In this document: positions 16,099 to 24,151 of the stretch, in pieces
How positions within the stretch are numbered: the first letter of the stretch is position 1
How the letters are laid out: each line of letters starts with the position of its first letter
Assembly (NCBI GenBank): GCA_024710165.1
Contig: JANJVG010000105.1
Coordinates: 1 to 43,751 of the forward strand
Source: Burkholderiaceae bacterium
Lineage (GTDB): Bacteria; Pseudomonadota; Gammaproteobacteria; Burkholderiales; Burkholderiaceae_C
DNA length: 43,751 bases
Reading direction: 5' to 3'
Translations under genes and position numbers: made by a program
The notes under the pieces: model-generated
Databases searched by the model: none
The model's input: only the letters and a program-made list of their open reading frames with translations
What the model was told of the DNA's origin: nothing

Positions 16099-17877
16099 TC
16101 AGCTTTTGCGGGCCAGTTTTTGCCAGGCCGCTGTCGCTGCCAGCACCGTCTGCATTTGTACGGTGTGTGCCAATCGAAAGTCGTCGCCCTCGACCGTTTC
16201 GTCGGGGTATTCGGTGATCAGCGTGACCGGGGCCGAATCGGGGTTTGCGATTTCAGTGGCGGTGTAAGCCGTGCCGTGCAACACCTCAAACTGCAGCGTG
16301 CCCGCGTGGCACTCGTACAGCGCCATTTGGCGGGCGTTGAAGGCGGTCAGGCCGGGCACCTCGTTGAGCGCAGTACACACAGCATGCAGCAACGCCATTG
16401 CTTCGTTTTGCCACCCCGGGTGGTACCGCAGGATCAGGAAAAACCCCTTGGGGATCGTCCATAGCTCAAAGCCACGCGGCACGTAGCCTGACAGCGGACG
16501 GGTCCACTCGTGGGCCGGGTAGCCGTGCAGGTTGAGATGCAACTGTGCGCCCGAGCGGGCGAGGGCTTGCTGGCGGGCTGCGCGCTCATACAGAGGCGCT
16601 CCCTTGCGGTACTCAATGTCGTCGCCCAAGGCCGAATAGCGCGCCGCATGGTGCATGTGTTCCGCGTTGTGGCTGCGCAGCTCGCGGTGCAGGGCGTAGC
16701 CGTCGGGATTTTCCAGGGCCATCAGCGCAAAGTGGGCGCCAGGGTGGTTGTCCAGTGTTCGTGCCGCGCGCAAGGCTCCGACGATGCCAGAGATTTCGTT
16801 GGCGTGCTGACCCCCACTGATGAATACCGGCGCGTCGGTGCCGGGGCGGTACAGGGCTTGGACCGCGCGGCCTTGGCGGCTGGTAGCGCCGAAGCGCTCT
16901 CCGGCTATCCGCTGCATTTCGGCGGCGATGCGCTCGGACGATGGAGCCGTGCCCAACGCGTCCAGCGGTTCATCCGTTGCCGGCAGCGCCGCTGCGCACA
17001 GGTCTTGGGCTGTCGTGTCAAAGGCTCTTTGGGTGATGCGCAGTCGTGGCGCCTGCACGCTGGCACGCAGGTCGGGCACGATCTGTCCGGGTTGCAGGCT
17101 GCGGTCGCCCGCAGGGCGGCCTGAGCGCCGCTGGAAAACCTCCAGCAGCGAAAAGTAGATGTCCTCGTGCAGACCCTCCAGGCTGCTGATGGTCTCGTGA
17201 CCGACGGGTAGCCGTTGCTCGATACCAGGCATGTCGATGCGGATATCGAGGCGCTCAAAGTAGGGCTCCTCGGCGCGCCATGGGTGGTTGGCCACCGTGC
17301 CCATTACCGTGGCAAACAGCTGTTCGTAGTCGGTGACCCGGGCCGTATCCAGCGCGGGCTGTGCGGCGGACTCAGGCGTGGCCCGCACCCACCCCGTGGG
17401 TGACAGCAGTGGGATGCCTTGCAAATCCGTGTGCATGCGGTTGGGTGCCCAGACGCGCGCCAGGAGCCGTGTGCCGTCTCGATAGGTGCCTTCGATGCGG
17501 TAGTGCAGATCCTCCGTGCCGGGCACGAAGCTGAGTTGGCAATGCGCCAGCAGTGCGGCCAAGGGATAGGCTTCTTGTAGAAAACGCTGGGGCGACGCCT
17601 GCGGGTGCACCGGATAGTGGATGGTGACTTCAGCCAGCAGGCTGGCGTCGATGTCTTCAATGAAATAGAACACCAACGGTTTGTAGGCGCTGTGCAGGTG
17701 CGCTTGCACGCCCGCTGCGGCCAGTTGGCGTTCGGCCGCGCGGCGGGCCGCCACGCCTTCAAACAGCCAGGCCTGTACGCTGGCGCCACGCCAAACCGGG
17801 TTGGAAAACTCTTCTACCCATGCGTCCAGGGTGCGGGGGAAACGCTGGTCGAGAAGGACGGTGGTGGTGTTGCTCAT
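16099..17877 (-). CDS. M14-type zinc metallopeptidase (carboxypeptidase-like)
   Basis: This is a 592-residue protein whose C-terminal half has the M14 carboxypeptidase zinc pattern. There is HxxE in GGQHANEISG (His about 357), a later His in LHLNLHGYPAH (about 447) and a Glu in ITEYPDE (about 554), the position of the catalytic Glu in M14 enzymes. The N-terminal 300 or so residues are not a domain I recognise. There is no signal peptide, so it should act in the cytoplasm. It is the last gene of the ABC-importer operon; its ATG overlaps the permease stop by one base (TGATG). A GTG one codon earlier is an alternative start. Inference: it processes the imported peptide. The exact bond cleaved is unknown. 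Confidence 0.82.
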   Translation of the reverse strand: MSNTTTVLLDQRFPRTLDAWVEEFSNPVWRGASVQAWLFEGVAARRAAERQLAAAGVQAHLHSAYKPLVFYFIEDIDASLLAEVTIHYPVHPQASPQRFLQEAYPLAALLAHCQLSFVPGTEDLHYRIEGTYRDGTRLLARVWAPNRMHTDLQGIPLLSPTGWVRATPESAAQPALDTARVTDYEQLFATVMGTVANHPWRAEEPYFERLDIRIDMPGIEQRLPVGHETISSLEGLHEDIYFSLLEVFQRRSGRPAGDRSLQPGQIVPDLRASVQAPRLRITQRAFDTTAQDLCAAALPATDEPLDALGTAPSSERIAAEMQRIAGERFGATSRQGRAVQALYRPGTDAPVFISGGQHANEISGIVGALRAARTLDNHPGAHFALMALENPDGYALHRELRSHNAEHMHHAARYSALGDDIEYRKGAPLYERAARQQALARSGAQLHLNLHGYPAHEWTRPLSGYVPRGFELWTIPKGFFLILRYHPGWQNEAMALLHAVCTALNEVPGLTAFNARQMALYECHAGTLQFEVLHGTAYTATEIANPDSAPVTLITEYPDETVEGDDFRLAHTVQMQTVLAATAAWQKLARKS

Positions 17878-18755
17878 CACTGTTTGCCGGTAGGGTCGAT
17901 GCGGTCGCGCAGCCAGTCACCCAGCAGGTTCAGGCCCAGCACGGTGAGCATGATGGCCAGCCCCGGGAACACGCTGATCCACCAAGCGGTCTGCATGTAG
18001 GTGCGGCCGTCGGCCAGCATGCCGCCCCAGCTGGGAATCAGCGGATCGACGCCCAGGCCCAGAAACGTCAGGCTCGATTCAAGCAGGATGTTATTGGCCA
18101 CGTTCAGTGTCATCAAAATGATGACGGGGCCGATGACGTTGGGCAAGATATGGTGGCGGATCATGGCCAGATCGCGCACGCCAAAGGCCCGGGCGGCCTG
18201 CACGAATTCACGCTCGCGCACCTGCAGCACCATGCCGCGCACCAGGCGCGCAAACTGCACCCATTGCGAGATCACCATGAATACGATGATGTTGACAAGG
18301 CCGCCGCCCAGGATCGAGATGAACGTCAGCGCGATCAAAATAAAGGGCAGGGCGAGCTGGATGTCCACGCAGCGCATCAGCAGCATGTCCCAAAAGCCGC
18401 GGTAGTAGCCTGCAACCAGTCCGATCACAATGCCCAGCACCGAGGCACCGGCCACCGAGGCGAAGCCCACCAAGAGCGAGATACGACCACCCACCAGCAC
18501 ACGCGCCAACACATCGCGACCGAGTGCATCGGTGCCCAATGGGTGGGTCCAGGTGGTGAAGGGCGCTGTGAGGCGGGCGCTCAGATCCATGGCGCTGCCG
18601 CCGTCTGGGAAAATCCAGACCGAGCACAACACGAGCAACAGCATCGAGCCTGTGAGCACAACGCCCAGCACGAATTCGAGCGAGCGCCATTGCATGCTGC
18701 GAGAGGATGGAGCCGGTGCTGCTGCCGGGGCAGCTGTAGAAGCGGTGGATTGCAT
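17877..18755 (-). CDS. ABC peptide importer permease (GsiD/DppC-like)
   Basis: This 292-residue inner-membrane permease belongs to the DppC/OppC/GsiD group. The conserved start of the transport fold is PLGTDALGRDVLARVLVGGRISL (about residues 70-92), and the EAA loop is in the segment with EFVQAARAFG and HHILPN (about 185-205), which contacts the ATPase. A long open frame continues upstream, but the start at 18755 (MQSTAST) keeps the gene 13 bp clear of the preceding permease and gives the usual N-terminal Ala/Pro-rich tail before the first helix. It pairs with the GsiC/DppB-like permease upstream to form the channel. Confidence 0.92.
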   Translation of the reverse strand: MQSTASTAAPAAAPAPSSRSMQWRSLEFVLGVVLTGSMLLLVLCSVWIFPDGGSAMDLSARLTAPFTTWTHPLGTDALGRDVLARVLVGGRISLLVGFASVAGASVLGIVIGLVAGYYRGFWDMLLMRCVDIQLALPFILIALTFISILGGGLVNIIVFMVISQWVQFARLVRGMVLQVREREFVQAARAFGVRDLAMIRHHILPNVIGPVIILMTLNVANNILLESSLTFLGLGVDPLIPSWGGMLADGRTYMQTAWWISVFPGLAIMLTVLGLNLLGDWLRDRIDPTGKQ

Positions 18756-18768
18756 GGTCTTGCAGTCT

Positions 18769-19692
18769 TTATTTCGAGCGGATGCGGGGGTCGACCAGGC
18801 CATAGGCAATATCGACGAGCAGATTGACGGCAACGATCAAGACCGACAGCACCGTCACTGTGCCTTGCAGCACCGGGTAGTCGCGGCTGGCAATCGCTTC
18901 AAATGCCAAGGTCCCAAGCCCTGGCCAGTTGAACACGCGTTCGACCACCACCAGGCCGCCGACCAGATTGCCAAATTGCAGGCCGATATAGGTAATCAGC
19001 GGAATCGCGCAATTGCGCAGCGCATGTTTGTACAAAACCACGCGGTCTTTGAGCCCCTTGGCGCGCGCCACCATAATGTATTGCGCAGACAGGGTCTCCA
19101 GCATGGCAGTGCGCACCAAACGCACGTTGGTGGCCGACAAAATGATGGCCATGGTCAGTGCCGGCATCACCAGGCTGATGGGGCCGTCCCAGCCCGAGGG
19201 CGGCAGCAACGGGAAGGTGATGGACAGCAGCAGCACCAGCATGATGGCCAGCCAGAAGTTGGGGAACGACAACCCCACCAGCGAAAGAATGCGGATGCAC
19301 TGGTCTGTGCCTTTGCCTTTGTGCACCGCCGCCTGTATGCCCAGCGGCACCGACACCAGCACCGACAAAAACAACGACACCAGTGCCAGGGCCAGCGTGG
19401 CGGGCAAGGCGTCGGCGATCAGGCGCGACACGGGTGTGCCACCCATGAAGCTCTTGCCCAGATCGCCCACCACCGCGCCCCGCAGGAACTCGAAGTACTG
19501 CACCGCAAAGGGGCGCTCCAGGCCCAGCCCCTCGCGGATGTTGCGCAGGTCTTCTTCGGTCACGCTGCCCGCCCCTTGCGCCAGCATCAGTGCGGGGTCT
19601 CCCGACAGACGCACGGCATAGGCCACGAACAGGGTCACCACCAGCACGACGAAAATCGCCTGCAGCAGTCGCTTAATCAAAAATCCACTCAT
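18769..19692 (-). CDS. ABC peptide importer permease (GsiC/DppB-like)
   Basis: This 307-residue permease has the DppB/OppB/GsiC layout: an N-terminal helix from IKRLLQAIFVVLVV, the periplasmic region with RLSGDPALML, further helices, and the EAA loop with YIMVARAKGL and KHALRNCAIP (about residues 197-222). It ends VNLLVDIAYGLVDPRIR, a typical C-terminus for the family. It lies 56 bp after the binding protein gene and 13 bp before the second permease, all on the minus strand. Confidence 0.93.
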   Translation of the reverse strand: MSGFLIKRLLQAIFVVLVVTLFVAYAVRLSGDPALMLAQGAGSVTEEDLRNIREGLGLERPFAVQYFEFLRGAVVGDLGKSFMGGTPVSRLIADALPATLALALVSLFLSVLVSVPLGIQAAVHKGKGTDQCIRILSLVGLSFPNFWLAIMLVLLLSITFPLLPPSGWDGPISLVMPALTMAIILSATNVRLVRTAMLETLSAQYIMVARAKGLKDRVVLYKHALRNCAIPLITYIGLQFGNLVGGLVVVERVFNWPGLGTLAFEAIASRDYPVLQGTVTVLSVLIVAVNLLVDIAYGLVDPRIRSK

Positions 19693-19748
19693 GGGGCTGG
19701 CGCGTCAGGTTAGAGGGCGTGGGGGAACTGGAATGGGCGAAAAGGCGC

Positions 19749-21263
19749 TCAGTCGACCGAAGCGTCGACAAAACGGAAGCGGCCATCGGCGGGCAACGCC
19801 AGGTTCTTGGCGCGCTTGTTCAGACCATAGATGGTGTTCAGGCTGTACAGCGGCATTTCCAGCGCTTCGTCGGCGACGTAGCGGGCAATCTGCTGCAGCG
19901 TGGTCTTGCGTGCAGCCTGATCCCAGGTGTTGCGCTGGGTGTGCAGCAAGGCGTTAAGCTTGGCGTCGTCGTCATACGGGTTCCAGCGCTGCTTGGTGTA
20001 GTACATCGAATACGCGGTGTTGTCGTAGTCGAAGGTCCAGCCGCCCCATTGGTTTTGCCACATCTCACCGGTCTTGCCTGCGGGGATGATGTCGTTCAGC
20101 AGCACGTTGGTGTCGTAGGGCTTGAGGGACGCCACGATGCCCACGCCTTGCAGGTAACTGGCCACGGCCTGGGCCACTTCACGGAAGTTGCTGTCAGAGC
20201 CGCGGAAGTCGATCTGGATCTGCGTGCCGGGCTTGACACCTGCCTTGGCCAGCATGGCTTTGGCCTGCGCAGGGTTGAACGGCAGTGGCTTGAGGGCAGG
20301 GTCATTGCCAAACGACAACGCGCCCTGGAAGCTGGCGATAGGCTTGGCATGGCCCAGCAATATCGACTTGATGATGGCATCGCGGTCTACGGCCATGGTC
20401 AGGGCCTTGCGCACTTCCTTGTTTTTCATGATGCCGCGCTGTGTGTTGTAGCGCATGGCCAGGGCCACGGGGCCGTCCATGCTTTGCACCGCCAGCTTGC
20501 TGTCTTTTTTCAGTGTGTCGATCATCGCCAGCGGGATCTGGTTGGCCACGTCGATGCGGCCCGCCTGCAATTCGGCGGCTTGTGTGGCGGGCTCTGTGAT
20601 GAAGCGGTAGACCAGGTTGTCCAGCTTGGGCGCGCCGCCCCAGTAGCTGGCGTTGCGCTCAAAAGAGAGGCTGACCTTGGGCTTGTAGTCGACGAACTTG
20701 AAGGGGCCGGTGCCGACAGGGTTGGCGCCAAAGTAGGCGCTGCCTTTTTCGGTGATGTACTTGGGCGGAACGATCATGGCGCCGTAGCCAGCCAGTTTGG
20801 TCAGCAGCACGGGGTCGGGGTTCTTCAGCAGGAAGTCCACGGTGTTGGCGTTGACCACCACGACTTTTTCGATCGCGTTGTAGTTCGATTGTTGAGGGCC
20901 CTTTTTGCCCTCGTCGCCCAGCAAGCGGTCGAACGTGAACTTGACGGCGTCAGCGTTGAACGGCTCGCCGTTATGGAACTTCACCCCTTCGCGCAGCGTG
21001 AAGCGCAGCTTGGTGTTGTTGTCCAAAAACTCCCACTTGGTCGCGAGGCCTGGCACCAGTTTCATATCGGGGGTGCGCATGATCAGGCCGTCAAACACCT
21101 GGCTGCCCACAGCGCCCCAAGATACCAGGAAGGTCGCGATCGGGTCCCAGTTACCCGGGTCCTGGTGGATGGCGACGTTCAGCGTGCCGGCGGCATGGGC
21201 GCCTGTGGTCAGAGCGCTGGCGAGCGCGAAGCTGGTGGCGGCAACGAGGGTTTTCAGTTTCAT
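19749..21263 (-). CDS. ABC importer periplasmic peptide-binding protein (GsiB-like, SBP family 5)
   Basis: This is a 504-residue secreted binding protein. The Sec signal peptide is MKLKTLVAATSFALASAL followed by TTGAHA with cleavage near residue 24. The start at 21263 was preferred over an ATG three codons earlier because the GGAGG/AGG sequence is better spaced. Family-5 features are visible: TLREGVKFHNGEPFNADAVK near residue 95, GTGPFKFVDY near 190, and KEVRKALTMAVDRDAI near 290. These proteins bind di- or oligopeptides, glutathione, or nickel complexes; the ligand cannot be read from sequence. The order ATPase-binding protein-permease-permease matches gsiABCD for glutathione. Confidence 0.92.
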   Translation of the reverse strand: MKLKTLVAATSFALASALTTGAHAAGTLNVAIHQDPGNWDPIATFLVSWGAVGSQVFDGLIMRTPDMKLVPGLATKWEFLDNNTKLRFTLREGVKFHNGEPFNADAVKFTFDRLLGDEGKKGPQQSNYNAIEKVVVVNANTVDFLLKNPDPVLLTKLAGYGAMIVPPKYITEKGSAYFGANPVGTGPFKFVDYKPKVSLSFERNASYWGGAPKLDNLVYRFITEPATQAAELQAGRIDVANQIPLAMIDTLKKDSKLAVQSMDGPVALAMRYNTQRGIMKNKEVRKALTMAVDRDAIIKSILLGHAKPIASFQGALSFGNDPALKPLPFNPAQAKAMLAKAGVKPGTQIQIDFRGSDSNFREVAQAVASYLQGVGIVASLKPYDTNVLLNDIIPAGKTGEMWQNQWGGWTFDYDNTAYSMYYTKQRWNPYDDDAKLNALLHTQRNTWDQAARKTTLQQIARYVADEALEMPLYSLNTIYGLNKRAKNLALPADGRFRFVDASVD

Positions 21264-21333
21264 GGTGTGCATCCTGGAGGTGAGTGGGTGACGAGCGAGG
21301 AGTGGCTGAATTTTTGCTTTTGAACTGACGGAA

Positions 21334-21357
21334 TGACTGACTAAATGACTGACTAAA
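21334..21357. repeat. Perfect tandem repeat, 2 x 12 bp
   Basis: TGACTGACTAAA occurs twice in direct tandem in the 145-bp gap between the ATPase gene and the binding-protein gene, followed by TAACGA. It may be a processing or binding site or simple slippage. I assign no function. Confidence 0.7.
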
Positions 21358-21408
21358 TAACGAACTTACCAATGGAGTGGCGCTTGATCCGTGTACTCAG
21401 AGATCCCT

Positions 21409-23268
21409 TCAGGCCGTGGCGACCAGCGCGACGCGATGGCCCGGTGCCACCTCGCGAAAGCGCAGGATGGTCGGCTCATTGCCCACCTTGCGCACGGGGC
21501 TGGGGATCTCGCCTTCGATCAGGCGGGCGTCAATGGTGCGCCCTGGCTCTGCGATGGGCACGGCGGCCAGCAACTTCTTGGTGTAGGGGTGCTGGGGGTT
21601 TTCAAAAATGTTCTGGCGGCTGCCGATTTCGACGATCTGCCCCAGGTACATCACGGCCACGCGATGGCTGATTTTTTCGACCACGGCCATGTCGTGGGTG
21701 ATGAACAGGTAAGACAGCTTGAGCCGGGCTTGCAGCTCCATCAACAGGTCAATGATCTGCGCCTGAATCGATACGTCCAACGCGGACACCGACTCGTCGG
21801 CAATGATGAGCTGGGGGTTGCAGGCCAGGGCGCGCGCAATGCACACGCGTTGGCGCTGGCCGCCCGACAGCTCGTGCGGGTAGCGTTTGAGGTGTTCGGG
21901 GCTCAGGCCCACATCGTGCAGCAACTCGGCCAGGCGCTTTTGAATGGCATCTTCATGGGTTAGCAGGCGATGGGTGTGAATGGGCTCGGCAATGCTGAAG
22001 CCGATGGTCTTGCGCGGGTCCAGGGCGGCAAACGGGTCCTGAAAGATGTACTGGATCTCTTGCTTGATGCGCTGGCGGCCTGCTGCGTCCAGGCTTTGAA
22101 CATCCTGGCCGTTGAAGTGCACCGTGCCGCCGCTGGCGGGCACCAGCTGCTGCAGGGTTTTGCCAATCGTGGATTTACCGCTGCCCGACTCGCCCACCAG
22201 CGCCAGGGTTTCGCCGGGGTAAATGTTCAGGCTCACCTGCTCGACAGCGTGCACGCGGTGCGTCACGCGGCCCCACAGCGAGTGGCCCACGTCAAAACGC
22301 GTGGTCAGCTTGTCGACGCTGAGCAATGTCTTGGTGGCATCCACCGTGTCTTGCACCTGCGTCGTGCCCACTTCGCGTGGCGTGTCGCCCTCCAGCACGA
22401 TCAGCGGCGTGCGTTGGGGCAGGGGCTGGCCTTGCATGCTGCCCAGCTTGGGCACGGCCGACAGCAAGGCGCGCGTGTAGGGGTGTTGGGGGCGGTGAAA
22501 AATCTGCTCGACCAGGCCTTGTTCGACCGGCCGGCCGCGCCACATCACCACCACTTCGTCAGCCATCTGGGCCACCACACCCATGTCGTGCGTGATGAAC
22601 ATGACGGCGGTGTTCAGGTCGCGCTGCAGCTCACGGATGATGTTCAGGATCTGCGCCTGGATCGTGACATCGAGCGCCGTGGTGGGCTCGTCGGCAATCA
22701 GCAGCGACGGCTGGCACGACAAGGCCATGGCAATCATCACGCGCTGGCGCATGCCGCCTGACAACGAATGCGGGTAGCTGTCTGCCAGGCGCTCGGCGTC
22801 GGGCAGACGCACCTTGTGCAGCAGGGCCAGGGTCTGCGCCCGTGCCTGCGCCGGGCTCATCGCCTGGTGCAGGATGAGCGCCTCGGCGATCTGGTTGCCG
22901 ATGGTGAACACGGGGTTCAGCGAGGTCATCGGCTCCTGAAAAATCATGGCGATCTCATTGCCCCGGATGCGGCGCAAGGTGTCGTCGCCCGCCGTTGTCA
23001 GGTCCAGCGCGCCGCCGCTGGGCGACTGGAACAGCACCTGCCCGTGGGTGATGTGGCCACCTGAGTAGTCGGTGAGCCGCATGATGGCCTGCGAGGTCAC
23101 GGATTTGCCCGATCCCGACTCGCCCACGATGGCGAGCGTACGGCCCGCGTGAACGTCAAAGCTCACGCCGTCCACCGCCTTGAAGCGACCACCGGGCACG
23201 TTGAATTCCACCGACAGGGAGCGTACGGAGAGCAGGGGCGTTGCCGCCGATTCGGGGCTGATTTTCAT
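21409..23268 (-). CDS. Fused double ABC ATPase of a peptide/glutathione importer (GsiA-like)
   Basis: This 619-residue cytoplasmic protein joins two complete ABC ATPase domains. In the first, Walker A GESGSGKS is near residue 49, the signature is LSGGMRQRV and Walker B is [12 protein letters not shown]. In the second, Walker [10 protein letters not shown] is near residue 357, the signature is LSGGQRQRV and Walker B is [12 protein letters not shown]. The C-terminal oligopeptide-transporter extension is present after both. Fusion, length and first position in the operon match E. coli GsiA (glutathione import), whereas Dpp and Opp systems usually have two separate ATPases. It is the first gene of the minus-strand operon and is divergent from the intact regulator. 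No strong ribosome site is visible before the ATG. Confidence 0.92.
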   Translation of the reverse strand: MKISPESAATPLLSVRSLSVEFNVPGGRFKAVDGVSFDVHAGRTLAIVGESGSGKSVTSQAIMRLTDYSGGHITHGQVLFQSPSGGALDLTTAGDDTLRRIRGNEIAMIFQEPMTSLNPVFTIGNQIAEALILHQAMSPAQARAQTLALLHKVRLPDAERLADSYPHSLSGGMRQRVMIAMALSCQPSLLIADEPTTALDVTIQAQILNIIRELQRDLNTAVMFITHDMGVVAQMADEVVVMWRGRPVEQGLVEQIFHRPQHPYTRALLSAVPKLGSMQGQPLPQRTPLIVLEGDTPREVGTTQVQDTVDATKTLLSVDKLTTRFDVGHSLWGRVTHRVHAVEQVSLNIYPGETLALVGESGSGKSTIGKTLQQLVPASGGTVHFNGQDVQSLDAAGRQRIKQEIQYIFQDPFAALDPRKTIGFSIAEPIHTHRLLTHEDAIQKRLAELLHDVGLSPEHLKRYPHELSGGQRQRVCIARALACNPQLIIADESVSALDVSIQAQIIDLLMELQARLKLSYLFITHDMAVVEKISHRVAVMYLGQIVEIGSRQNIFENPQHPYTKKLLAAVPIAEPGRTIDARLIEGEIPSPVRKVGNEPTILRFREVAPGHRVALVATA

Positions 23269-23539
23269 CGGGAGTGCAGGGAGAGAAACATCAGGTCAGG
23301 TGCTGGAAATGCGACGCCACCCGCGGGGGGCGAACACCGCTGGATATCAGTTGCGGCGCGTGCAGGCGCTTTGTGAAACGAAGAAAACGCAGTGCCGCCA
23401 CTGTACGGGAGTCGGTGCCAAAATCATCTAGGTGTTTGCCACAATGCCAACAAAATATCGATAAATTATCATCAAAGCACCATCATAATATCTGCTTGCA
23501 TATCCTGTGCCAGCTTTGTGTCCGGTCGGAAATCTCGCC

Positions 23540-24070
23540 ATGAACATCCCCACCAAGCCCGCTGCCGATGCACTGTCCATCGTGTCGTCGGCGCACCTCG
23601 TGTCTGCACAGAGTGCAGAGATGAGCGAGTTCGAGTTTGGCCTCATCGTGGCGGGCAATGCGTTTCACCGTTGGGTGGTGCACTGCATGGCCGCTGCGGG
23701 GCTCAAGGACCTGACACCGCTCGATGTGGTGGTGCTGCACCACGTGTCGCACCGCGCACGCGACAAGCGCTTGGCCGACATCTGTTTCATCATGAACGTC
23801 GAAGACACCCATCTGGTGAACTATGCGCTCAAGAAGCTGCAGACGCTGGGGGTGGTGGCTGCCCAGAAAAACGGCAAGGACGTGACCTACGCCGCCACCG
23901 AACTGGGGCGTGGCCATGTGCAGCGTTACCGGGAAATCCGCGAGTCGTGTCTGATTGACGCGCTCAAGGCCGACGATGCCCTGAACCGCGACATCGGCGA
24001 GCTGGCGCGTTTGCTGCGTGTGCTCTCGGGCATGTACGACCAGGCGGCACGTTCTGCCGCCTCGTTATAA
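23540..24070 (+). CDS. Winged-helix (MarR-like) transcriptional regulator, intact copy
   Basis: This 176-residue DNA-binding protein has a helical N-terminus (SAEMSEFEFGLIVAGNAF). A MarR-like winged helix-turn-helix follows: RARDKRLADICFIMNVEDTH as the HTH region (about residues 70-89), then LVNYALKKLQTLGVV, and a wing with KNGKDVTYAATELG. The C-terminal dimer helices come last. It sits between the divergent GsiA-like operon and the oxoprolinase gene, so it probably regulates one or both. The start at 23540 gives the same length as the mutated copy at 15507. The 271-bp upstream region is AT-rich (ATAAATTATCATC) and likely holds the divergent promoters. The inducer is unknown. Confidence 0.87.
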   Translation: MNIPTKPAADALSIVSSAHLVSAQSAEMSEFEFGLIVAGNAFHRWVVHCMAAAGLKDLTPLDVVVLHHVSHRARDKRLADICFIMNVEDTHLVNYALKKLQTLGVVAAQKNGKDVTYAATELGRGHVQRYREIRESCLIDALKADDALNRDIGELARLLRVLSGMYDQAARSAASL

Positions 24071-24088
24071 GCCGCCTCCATTTTTGAA

Positions 24089-24143
24089 TGAAAACAGGCT
24101 CTAGCGCTTTATCCATAAGCGCAAGTAGCTATTGATTGAGTAG
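24089..24143 (+). repeat. Short intergenic repeat with AAGCGC palindrome, copy 1
   Basis: This element of about 55 bp contains the partly palindromic core AGCGCTTTATCCATAAGCGC followed by TAGCTATT. A related copy in the same orientation lies at 27858-27915, and the pair flanks the oxoprolinase gene. From memory, repeats of this form (GGCTCTAGCGCTT ... AAGCGC ... TAGCTAT) are scattered between genes in Comamonadaceae genomes. It ends 8 bp before the oxoprolinase start and may sit in its leader RNA. Confidence 0.6.
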
Positions 24144-24151
24144 CACATCAC

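Noticed and set aside
19719..21323. 534-codon plus-strand open frame over the binding protein gene
   Set aside because: The minus-strand gene has a signal peptide and SBP family 5 motifs; the plus frame has none.
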